DNA of 8,798 nt from Spirochaetaceae bacterium (GTDB lineage: Bacteria > Spirochaetota > Spirochaetia > Treponematales > Breznakiellaceae), in NCBI GenBank assembly GCA_031288215.1, contig JAITRV010000090.1, positions 1 through 8,798 of the forward strand. Direction: 5' to 3'. The position numbers and the translations under genes were made by a program. Shown one piece after another: positions 1 through 5,996 of the stretch (position 1 is the first letter of the stretch; each line of letters starts with the position of its first letter). Below the pieces are notes generated by a model. The model saw only the letters and a list, made by a program, of their open reading frames with translations. It did no database searches and was not told where the DNA came from.

Positions 1-794
1 TCCGGGAGGGGAAGACCGCGCCCCGTTACCACCCCCTTTCCCGTCCCGCCGAATGCGAGGCCGAGGCCGTAAACCGGATGATCCTCCTGGCCAAAATGGC
101 CGGCGACGCGCCCCTCTACATCGTCCACCTGAGTAACGCCCTGGGGCTTGAGTTTATCACCGCCGCCCGGCGGCGGGGCCAGCGAAACCTCTACGCCGAA
201 ACCTGCCCCCAGTACCTGTTCCTTGACGACCGCCGTTACAGCCTGCCGGGGATAGAGGGCCTCAAATACCTCATGTGCCCGCCCCTCCGCACGCCCGGAG
301 ATCAGGAAGGCCTTTGGAAGGGCCTTCAGGCGGACATCGACACCGTGGCCACCGATCACTGCCCCTTCCTGTTTGAAACCCAGAAGGTTTTGGGGAAGGA
401 TGATTTTACCCAATGTCCCAGCGGCGCGCCGGGGGTGGAGGAACGGATTCCCCTGCTCTTTTCCGAAGGGGTGGGAAAGCGGCGGATCAGCCTCCGGCGC
501 TTTGTGGACCTCTGCTGTACGAGCCCGGCGAAAATTTTCGGCCTCTACCCCAGGAAGGGGGTTATCCGGGAAGGGGCCGACGCGGACCTGGTGATCATCG
601 ACCCGGAGAAGAAGGTGACGCTGGGCAAAACCGCGCTTCACGGCCGCGCGGATTATACCGCCTACGAAGGCTTTGAGCTCACCGGATACCCGGTTTGCAC
701 GATTTCCCGGGGGGACGTGATCCTCCGGGACGGGGTGTTTTACGGGAAGCCGGGACGGGGCCGGTTTATACCGAGGGAGAGGATAGGAAGATGA
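1..794 (+). CDS. hyuA: Hydantoinase / dihydropyrimidinase-family cyclic amidohydrolase, C-terminal part (5' end outside window)
   Basis: This zinc-dependent amidohydrolase opens a hydantoin- or dihydropyrimidine-like ring; in this cluster it is the HyuA/YgeZ type placed in anaerobic purine breakdown. The frame is open from base 3, before the first in-frame ATG at 78, and the residues coded there already match the family (HPLSRP, then EAEAVNR), so the gene starts upstream. About 263 residues of a usual 450-460 are visible. Visible motifs are VHLS with a metal-ligand His, ETCPQYL, PPLR, ATDHCPF with the catalytic/metal Asp, GVEERIPLLFSEGV, and the C-terminal composite-domain strand GADADLVIIDP. 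The stretch that reads PNG in most D-hydantoinases reads PSG here. The TGA stop overlaps the ATG of the next gene, so the two are probably translationally coupled. The family is certain; the exact substrate is inferred from neighbours. Confidence 0.92.
   Translation, partial: REGKTAPRYHPLSRPAECEAEAVNRMILLAKMAGDAPLYIVHLSNALGLEFITAARRRGQRNLYAETCPQYLFLDDRRYSLPGIEGLKYLMCPPLRTPGDQEGLWKGLQADIDTVATDHCPFLFETQKVLGKDDFTQCPSGAPGVEERIPLLFSEGVGKRRISLRRFVDLCCTSPAKIFGLYPRKGVIREGADADLVIIDPEKKVTLGKTALHGRADYTAYEGFELTGYPVCTISRGDVILRDGVFYGKPGRGRFIPRERIGR
775..782 (+). promoter_or_regulatory. Ribosome binding site deciding the xdhC start
   Basis: A purine-rich GGGAGAGG lies 8 bases before the ATG at 791. It supports that ATG over the in-frame ATG at 695, which would add 32 Pro/Gly/Arg-rich residues lying inside the hydantoinase gene in another frame and unrelated to the family. 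Confidence 0.6.
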
Positions 795-1855
795 AAGATC
801 TGCTGGTGCGCATCAAGAAATCCGCCGCCACGGGCGAGGACCTGATTCTGGCGGTCATTGTCGATTCTTCGGGGTCCACTCCCCGGGGGCCGGGGGCCAT
901 GATGCTCATAGGAAAGGAGGGCCGGCTCTGGGGGACCATAGGCGGCGCGGTGCCGGAGCATCTTGCCATTGAGGAGGGGAAAAAACTCATCCATGAAAAA
1001 CGTTCCGTTCTGAGGACCTACATACTCCACCCCAACGACATCGCCGACATCGGGGCTCAATGCGGCGGGGAAATATCGGTGTTTTTGTTTTTTCTGAATT
1101 CGGCGGAAAGCGCCACCGCCGCCCTTATGGATGCGGGAATTGCGGGCTTTTCCGCCCCGGACCCCTGCTGGCTGGCCTTCTCCCTGGATGGGGAAGCGCT
1201 GGGAATTCTCGACAAGCAGGGGATCATCGCCTGGCTGGGGGAAAAGCCCGCGGAGTTGTCCTCCCTCACCGCGCCCCGGCCGGGACGGCAGGTTCAGGGG
1301 GGAAAACAATGGTTTTCCCAGCCCCTGGTCCCCGACGGCTTTGTGTATATCTTCGGCGGCGGCCACGTGGCCCAGGAACTGGCGCCCCTCCTGTGCCACC
1401 TGGATTTCCGCTGCGCCATCTTTGATGACCGGGAGGAATTCACCCGGAGCGAACTTTTCCCCGATGAATGCCAGGTGATCCGGGGGGATTTTGAAAACAT
1501 CGGCGCGTCCCTCAGGCTTACCACAAAAGATTACGCCGTGGTGGTCACCAGGGGCCACGTCTTTGATTTCCATGCCGAGGCGTTTGCCCTCCGCAGCCCG
1601 GCCTCGTACATAGGCGTCATAGGAAGCATGACCAAACAGCGGTTCGTCCGGCAGCGGCTTGAGAAAGCGGGTTTTAGCGCGGAGGAACTGGACGCCCCCC
1701 GGATCCATGCCCCCATAGGCGTCAACATACAGAGCAAGACCCCCGCGGAAGTGGCGGTCAGCATAGCCGGGGAGCTGATCCTTACCCGGGCAAAGCTGGC
1801 GGCGGCGCAGGCAGCGGAACTGAGGAAAAGGGACGGCGCCGGAACCGGCGTATAG
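791..1855 (+). CDS. xdhC: XdhC/CoxI-family molybdenum hydroxylase maturation factor
   Basis: XdhC proteins bind the molybdenum cofactor, promote its sulfuration and deliver it to xanthine dehydrogenase-type hydroxylases in the cytoplasm. The protein has 354 residues, a normal length. The N-terminal XdhC/CoxI domain covers about residues 10-100, with SSGSTPR (26-32), GTIGGA (48-53) and CGGE (91-94), whose Cys is the conserved candidate for cofactor or sulfur handling. The C-terminal Rossmann domain covers about 183-335, with IFGGGHVA (187-194), TRGHVFDF (253-260), IGSM (277-280) and HAPIG. The ATG lies in an ATGA overlap with the hydantoinase stop, placing both in one operon. The hydroxylase it serves is not in the window. 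Tail to tail with it lies another hydroxylase maturation gene (EF2563 family), which supports the selenium/molybdenum hydroxylase context. Family assignment is firm; the client enzyme is inferred. Confidence 0.93.
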   Translation: MKDLLVRIKKSAATGEDLILAVIVDSSGSTPRGPGAMMLIGKEGRLWGTIGGAVPEHLAIEEGKKLIHEKRSVLRTYILHPNDIADIGAQCGGEISVFLFFLNSAESATAALMDAGIAGFSAPDPCWLAFSLDGEALGILDKQGIIAWLGEKPAELSSLTAPRPGRQVQGGKQWFSQPLVPDGFVYIFGGGHVAQELAPLLCHLDFRCAIFDDREEFTRSELFPDECQVIRGDFENIGASLRLTTKDYAVVVTRGHVFDFHAEAFALRSPASYIGVIGSMTKQRFVRQRLEKAGFSAEELDAPRIHAPIGVNIQSKTPAEVAVSIAGELILTRAKLAAAQAAELRKRDGAGTGV

Positions 1856-1861
1856 TCCGCG

Positions 1862-1881
1862 TTGAGGGGAGCGCCCTTCAA
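1862..1881. terminator. Candidate bidirectional hairpin between convergent genes
   Basis: TTGAGGG (1862-1868) can pair with CCCTTCAA (1874-1881), giving 7 pairs with one bulged T and a 5-base loop. It spans nearly the whole 22-base gap between the xdhC stop and the stop of the EF2563-family gene, and its arms reach into the last codons of the latter. Neither strand has a clear T-run after the stem, so it is a weak intrinsic terminator at best. A second small palindrome, CGCCGG-AA-CCGGCG (1837-1850), sits just before the xdhC stop. Confidence 0.3.
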
Positions 1882-2720
1882 AAATGCGGCTGGAACTCCG
1901 CAACGCAGGCCGGGATACGGTCGTATCCGGAGCCGGCGCATGAGCGGAACCGCAGGATGGCCTCCAGCACCCCGCCGGCAATGGACAGGGCCTTGTCGGA
2001 TACCGTGAAGCAGTGGGAAACCTCGCAACGGGGATCGATGTCGCCGGCCTTCATCCCCTTTGAAACGAGGAGGCCCGAGGGGAGGAGGCCCCGGAGGACG
2101 CCGTCTATCTCCGCCCGGATCGGGATGCCGTTGACAGAGGCCACCGTATCGCCGCTCCTGACCGTATCGCCGATTCTCGCCCGGCCCTCAAAGACGCCCT
2201 CCGCCGGGGAACGGAGCAGCCGCTCGATGGTATGGCCGCCGATATCGCCGGGAACGCCGGTGTTGGGGAGGGCGCTCCCGGCGGTGATAACCCGGCCCAG
2301 GGTATGGCCCCGCATGGTTTCGATAACGGCGTGGCAGTCAATTCCCGCCGTAAAGCCCGGCCCCAGGGCAATCACCACCGGCGCGGCGCGCAGTGAGGTG
2401 CCGGTATTTCTTTTCGCCATGATGGCATCCACCAGCACATCCGGCGAAAACCGATCCACGATAGACGCGCCGGGATCAACAAAGACCGCGATACGGCCCC
2501 GGAAAAAACAGTCCCGCATTCCGGTCTCGTCCTTCACCAGCAGGGCGGTAAGGTCCTCCACCCGGCAGCTTCCCTCATAGACCGCCTGGGAAAAACAGAT
2601 GGTCCGCCGGACCGCCAACGGCCGCTCAATTTCGGTCATGGCAATGTCAAAACCGGCGTGGCGGAGACGGAGGGCAACCCCCGAAGCAAGGTCCCCCGCA
2701 CCCTTGATGATTACCAGCAT
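1878..2720 (-). CDS. yqeB: EF2563/YqeB-family selenium-dependent molybdenum hydroxylase system protein
   Basis: Members of this family travel with selenium-dependent molybdenum hydroxylases and are thought to help mature their labile selenium-containing cofactor; the chemistry is not established. The protein has 280 residues, close to the EF2563-type length and much shorter than E. coli YqeB. It opens with a Rossmann-like loop, KGAGDLASG (6-14), then ERPLAVRRT (32-40), PDVLVDAIMAKRN (93-105), ALGPGFTAG (118-126), VIETMRGH (132-139), GSALPNTGVPGDIGG (148-162), and a C-terminal hammerhead-like part with GVLRGL (207-212) and KAGDIDPR (224-231). The last 20 or so residues (about 259-280) look like a non-conserved tail. 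The start has a strong site, GGAGGAG at 2726-2732, 5 bases upstream. It follows ssnA by 20 bases and is the last gene of the minus-strand operon. The symbol is by family; it is not a strict orthologue of E. coli yqeB. Confidence 0.9.
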   Translation of the reverse strand: MLVIIKGAGDLASGVALRLRHAGFDIAMTEIERPLAVRRTICFSQAVYEGSCRVEDLTALLVKDETGMRDCFFRGRIAVFVDPGASIVDRFSPDVLVDAIMAKRNTGTSLRAAPVVIALGPGFTAGIDCHAVIETMRGHTLGRVITAGSALPNTGVPGDIGGHTIERLLRSPAEGVFEGRARIGDTVRSGDTVASVNGIPIRAEIDGVLRGLLPSGLLVSKGMKAGDIDPRCEVSHCFTVSDKALSIAGGVLEAILRFRSCAGSGYDRIPACVAEFQPHF

Positions 2721-2740
2721 ACGCGCTCCTCCGCTTCCCG

Positions 2741-4063
2741 CTATATCCGTTCCCAGAGCTTCCGCGCCCGTTCCCGCGATTTTGCCAGGAGGGCTTCCTC
2801 GTCGATGTTCACCAGTTCCCGTTCCTTCATGACAATCCTCCCGTTGATGATGGTGGTATCCACATGGCGGCCCGACACGCCGAAGAAGATGTGGCTGTTG
2901 ATGGTCTGTTCATTCACCGGAGTGGGGCCTTTGTAATCGACGATGATGATATCGGCGTAGGCGTCTTCTTTGAGGACCCCCACCGTGCCCTTTATGAACC
3001 GCTCCATGATCGTCCGGTTGTTTTCAAAAAGCATGGCCGGGGGTTCCGCCCATGCCACCGATGGAACGCCTTTGGCGTGTTTGTGGAGGATGCCCGCGGT
3101 CTTGAGGGATTCGGTCATGTCCGACGTGTAGCCGTCGGTGCCAAGGCCCACGAGGATGCCCCGTTTGATCATGTCCAGCACCGGGGAAACCCCCACGGCG
3201 TTCCCCATGTTTGACTGGGGGTTGTGGACCACCGCGACGCCGCTTTCCTGAAGCAGGTCCATTTCCTCCTCGGTGATGTGGATGCAGTGGACGGCGATGG
3301 ACTTCTTTGAAAGCACCCCGTAGGTATGGAGCCGCTCAATAACCCGCAGCCCGTATTTGGAAACGCCGTCGATGAGGTCCTCAATGCCCTCGGCGGCGTG
3401 GATGTGGAAACCCAGGCCCGCGCGTTCCGCCGCCTCAATACACTGGTTCAGGGTTTTTTCGCCCACCGTCATCTGGGCATGGATGCCAAAAAGGGATGTG
3501 ATCATATCGTCTTTGGAAGCGCCGCAGAATTTCGCGAAGTCCAGGTTTTCCTTAATCTCCGCGTCCTTGATGGTTTCGCCGTCCCGGTCGGAAACCTCGT
3601 AACAGAGGTTGCTGCGCAGGCCGAAATATTTCGCCGCCTCGGCGATTTTGAAAAGGGAGCCTTCCACCGCGAAGGGGCTGGCGTGGTGATCGATGACCGA
3701 AGTCACGCCGCTTCGGACGCAGTCGATCATGGGGCCCACGCAGCTATAGTACACGTCATCCGGAGTAAGCTGCTTGTCCAGCCGCCACCAGAGGCCGGAA
3801 AGCACTTCGCCAAACGTGGTGGCGGGCTTTCCCCCCAAGTTCATGCCCCTGGCGAAGGTGCTGTAGTAGTGCATGTGGGTGTTGATAAAGCCCGGCATCA
3901 CGAGCCTTCCGCGGGCGTCAATATGCCCGGCGCCGGGGTATTTTTCCCGCAGCCCCTTTCCCACTTCCCGGATGAAGGGGCCCTCAACGGCGACATCGCC
4001 GTTCTCGATGAAGGGACAGGCGGGGTCCCGGGTAATAAGGATACCGTTCACGATTATCAGCAT
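2741..4063 (-). CDS. ssnA: SsnA-family metal-dependent aminohydrolase
   Basis: This is an amidohydrolase-superfamily enzyme related to guanine deaminase and the chlorohydrolases. It belongs to the anaerobic urate-use cluster, where it is expected to hydrolyse a purine-derived ring or amine; its exact substrate is not readable from sequence. At 440 residues it is full length. The metal and catalytic set is complete: H63 and H65 in NTHMHYYS, H220 and H222 in FHIHAAE with E225, H259 and H262 in VHCIHIT, and D310 in GLGTDGYTSDM. A composite beta-domain closes the C-terminus (ADIIIVDY, about 370-377; TTIINGRIVMKERELV, about 403-418). The start is supported by GGAG (4070-4073) 6 bases upstream. Its first 7 bases, ATGCTGA, overlap the end of ygfK, so translation is probably coupled. 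No deletions or lost active-site residues were seen. Confidence 0.93.
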   Translation of the reverse strand: MLIIVNGILITRDPACPFIENGDVAVEGPFIREVGKGLREKYPGAGHIDARGRLVMPGFINTHMHYYSTFARGMNLGGKPATTFGEVLSGLWWRLDKQLTPDDVYYSCVGPMIDCVRSGVTSVIDHHASPFAVEGSLFKIAEAAKYFGLRSNLCYEVSDRDGETIKDAEIKENLDFAKFCGASKDDMITSLFGIHAQMTVGEKTLNQCIEAAERAGLGFHIHAAEGIEDLIDGVSKYGLRVIERLHTYGVLSKKSIAVHCIHITEEEMDLLQESGVAVVHNPQSNMGNAVGVSPVLDMIKRGILVGLGTDGYTSDMTESLKTAGILHKHAKGVPSVAWAEPPAMLFENNRTIMERFIKGTVGVLKEDAYADIIIVDYKGPTPVNEQTINSHIFFGVSGRHVDTTIINGRIVMKERELVNIDEEALLAKSRERARKLWERI

Positions 4064-5862
4064 AACACACTCCGTTCAGACCCAACAAGGTAGGGGTACC
4101 CTTCGATGATCGCGGTGATAAGGGAGGCGCAGCTTGGCGGCGCGCCGTCTTTGCCCGCGGTCCAGTCGATCACCGATTTGTCCTCCAGCCTCAAGCGGAA
4201 CCGATCCGCGCCGGCGGGGACGAAGCCGGGGTTATCGCTGTCCGCGAAATCTTCCTCCCGGGCGAAGAGCGTATATTTATCCCGGTAGGGCCTTCCCCCC
4301 CGGGGGCAGAAGACGGCGCAGTTGCCGCACTCGTTGCAAAACCGGTCAAGGTGCAGCACCTGGAGCGCCGCAGCAGGGGCCTGTGCGCCCGGCCCGCTTC
4401 CGCCGGCATGGTCAGACGCGCCGGCCGTCTCGACGAGGATCGGCATGTTCGCGCGGTTGGGGCAGACGCTGACGCAGATAGTGCAGGTCTTCGAGCAGGA
4501 AAGGCGGCGGCCATCGCCGCCGGCTTTACCGGCGCTTGCGGCCTGACGGCTGCCCTTCCGGTAGCGGGCCATCGACGGGGCCCCTTCGGCGAGGGCCGCC
4601 AGGGCCCCCAGGTCAAGGCCGGTTTTCCCCCCGGCCTTTTCCCGCTTCTCCCGGTCCGCCATGACCTGTTCCGCCAGTTCCGCGAGCTGCTTGAACCGCT
4701 CGTACCCGCCGGGCTTCAGAAGCGTGGTCGTCACGGTAACGGGGGCCAGGCCCGTTTCCAGGATGGCGGCCAGGTTGAAAGCGTCCGCGCCCCCGGAATA
4801 GGAGACGGAAAGTTCCCCCTGAAGGGCGGCGGCCAGTTTGTGCGCCGTCAGGATTGAAAGGGGAAACAGCGGACGGCCCGACATGTACATTTCGTCACCG
4901 GGAAGTTCCCCCTGTTGTATATTGACCGGAAAGGTGTTGGTGAGCTTGACCCCAAAGGAAAGATTTTTTTCCTGTGCCAGGGACTTGAGACGGCGGATCA
5001 TGTCCACCGCGTCGTCAAACTGAAGGTCCTCCCGGAAATGGTGATCGTCAAAGGCGATATAGCCGTAGCCCATCTCATTCAGGATGCGCCGGACGGTTTC
5101 ATAACCCGGGAGGGTGGGATTGCATTTGATGAAGGTATGCAGCCCCTTCTTTTCAAGAAGATACCTAACGATCTTTTCTATTTCTTCCCGGGGACAGCCG
5201 TGGAGGGTCGAAAGGGTGATCCCCGGAGACACCGCCGGAGACAGGGCCTCCAGGTCTTTGATGCCGAAGCGGTTAAAAGAACCGATATGATCCGCCATAT
5301 ACTGATAACACTTTTTCCACGCTTCCGTACCGGCGGCGTTTTTCATCCCCTCGATGTAGGCGTCGATCTTTTCCGATTGAATTCCCTCAAGGCTGTAGCC
5401 CACGCTCATGTTGAACATCACATCGCTCTTTTCCGCCAGGCCGAATTCCTTCGCGAACACATGGCAGAGGAACCAGCCCTTCACATATTCCTCAAAGGCC
5501 TCCGCCACGGTCAGCTCGGTGGACCATTCCACATTGTAGCCCTCGTCAGCAGCGCTGATGCAGGGACGGGCAATGGCTTTCCGTAGGTCCTCGCCGTCCA
5601 TGGTCTGCACGGTTTTCAGCTCGATAAAACGGCCCCCCACCAGATAGGCCGCAAGGATATTCTGGGCCATCTGGGTGTGGGGCCCCGCGGCGGGGCCGAT
5701 GGGCAGCGCGAGGCGTTTTCCGAAAAGGCTCAAGCCGGCGCCGCTTGTGTTCAGGTAAAATTTTTCTTTTTTAATTCCAAAAACCGAACCCCGCTGGGCA
5801 TACTCGGACCGGACCCAGTTCACCAGATCCGCAAAAGAAACCGGCCGCATTATTTCACTCAT
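4057..5862 (-). CDS. ygfK: Short YgfK-type flavin/iron-sulfur oxidoreductase lacking the central NAD(P)H/FAD domain
   Basis: YgfK is annotated as a putative selenate reductase subunit and, in the urate cluster, is the probable reductive enzyme acting on the purine ring. The protein has 601 residues, against a recalled ~1,030 in E. coli. Residues 1-440 match the N-terminal dihydroorotate-dehydrogenase-like barrel: LPIGPAAGPHTQMAQN (53-68), RFIELKTVQ (78-86), EWSTELT (112-118), NMSVGYSLEG (151-160), TLSTLHGCP (216-224), FGVKLTNT (303-310), YMSGRPLFPLSI (326-337), SYSGGAD (354-360) and LLKPGGYERF (381-390). A short Gly/Ala/Lys linker (about 436-455) leads straight to two 4Fe-4S motifs, C456/C460/C463/C467-P and C509/C512/C515/C519-P. 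The GltD-like FAD/NAD(P)H domain normally between these parts is absent, with the frame intact. ATG 5862 is chosen because MSEIMRP matches the family N-terminus and AGGAG lies 7 bases upstream. The 3' end overlaps ssnA by 7 bases. Confidence 0.9.
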   Translation of the reverse strand: MSEIMRPVSFADLVNWVRSEYAQRGSVFGIKKEKFYLNTSGAGLSLFGKRLALPIGPAAGPHTQMAQNILAAYLVGGRFIELKTVQTMDGEDLRKAIARPCISAADEGYNVEWSTELTVAEAFEEYVKGWFLCHVFAKEFGLAEKSDVMFNMSVGYSLEGIQSEKIDAYIEGMKNAAGTEAWKKCYQYMADHIGSFNRFGIKDLEALSPAVSPGITLSTLHGCPREEIEKIVRYLLEKKGLHTFIKCNPTLPGYETVRRILNEMGYGYIAFDDHHFREDLQFDDAVDMIRRLKSLAQEKNLSFGVKLTNTFPVNIQQGELPGDEMYMSGRPLFPLSILTAHKLAAALQGELSVSYSGGADAFNLAAILETGLAPVTVTTTLLKPGGYERFKQLAELAEQVMADREKREKAGGKTGLDLGALAALAEGAPSMARYRKGSRQAASAGKAGGDGRRLSCSKTCTICVSVCPNRANMPILVETAGASDHAGGSGPGAQAPAAALQVLHLDRFCNECGNCAVFCPRGGRPYRDKYTLFAREEDFADSDNPGFVPAGADRFRLRLEDKSVIDWTAGKDGAPPSCASLITAIIEGYPYLVGSERSVLC

Positions 5863-5869
5863 GATCCCT

Positions 5870-5874
5870 CTCCT
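5870..5874 (-). promoter_or_regulatory. Ribosome binding site deciding the ygfK start
   Basis: AGGAG lies 7 bases before the ATG at 5862. The frame stays open upstream to a GTG at 5970, but those 36 extra codons have no such site and no family resemblance, so the spacer is treated as non-coding. Confidence 0.75.
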
Positions 5875-5880
5875 GAACGT

Positions 5881-5922
5881 GTTCGGCAGCTCGAACCGTA
5901 CCTTCGTTGCGGGCTGCCGGAC
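5881..5922 (-). repeat. Imperfect inverted repeat upstream of ygfK
   Basis: The two 10-base arms pair 9/10 (7 uninterrupted G/C-rich pairs, one C-A mismatch, two outer pairs). The structure ends 6 bases before the ygfK ribosome binding site, near enough to influence initiation if it folds in the mRNA. Confidence 0.45.
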
Positions 5923-5996
5923 AATTCTCCTATAATGAGCCTCCCCGAAAAGAACTCGAACCGGTCCCACGGGGTATTAACAGACTCCCGAAAAAC

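Larger units (their letters stand above)
5863..5996 (-). promoter_or_regulatory. 134-base leader/spacer before ygfK with inverted repeat and repeated 9-mer
   Basis: This is the only sizeable non-coding gap in the window. Read on the minus strand, GTCCGGCAGC (5922-5913) can pair with GCTGCCGAAC (5890-5881) in 9 of 10 positions around a 22-base loop. The 9-mer CTCGAACCG occurs twice on the plus strand, at 5890-5898 and 5955-5963, the first copy abutting the hairpin's left arm. CCCCG (5974-5970) and CGGGG (5947-5943) could form a second short stem. There is no T-run after a stem, so no terminator is called for the permease, and no convincing minus-strand -35/-10 pair is visible. A leader or operator role is inferred only. 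Confidence 0.35.

Noticed and set aside
740..1981. Long minus-strand open frame of 413 codons opposite xdhC
   Set aside because: It lies fully antisense to a well-supported XdhC gene and runs across its start and stop. Its product is Pro/Gly/Arg-rich with no family motif; long antisense frames are common in GC-rich coding DNA.
3326..4093. 255-codon plus-strand open frame opposite ssnA
   Set aside because: It is a mirror of the ssnA reading frame, with no family match and no credible ribosome binding site.
5931..5936. Perfect TATAAT on the plus strand in the permease-ygfK gap
   Set aside because: It would drive transcription antisense into the permease, and the only -35-like partner (TTGCGG, 18 bases upstream) is weak. 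On the minus strand it reads ATTATA without a good -35. Chance occurrence cannot be excluded.
5863..5970. N-terminal extension of YgfK from the GTG at 5970
   Set aside because: The extra 36 residues do not resemble the family, and AGGAG sits at the correct distance from the internal ATG at 5862, where the conserved N-terminus begins.
5941..5975. GGTTCGAG on the minus strand resembling a tRNA T-loop
   Set aside because: The flanking bases do not form a T-stem and no acceptor, D or anticodon arms can be built around it.
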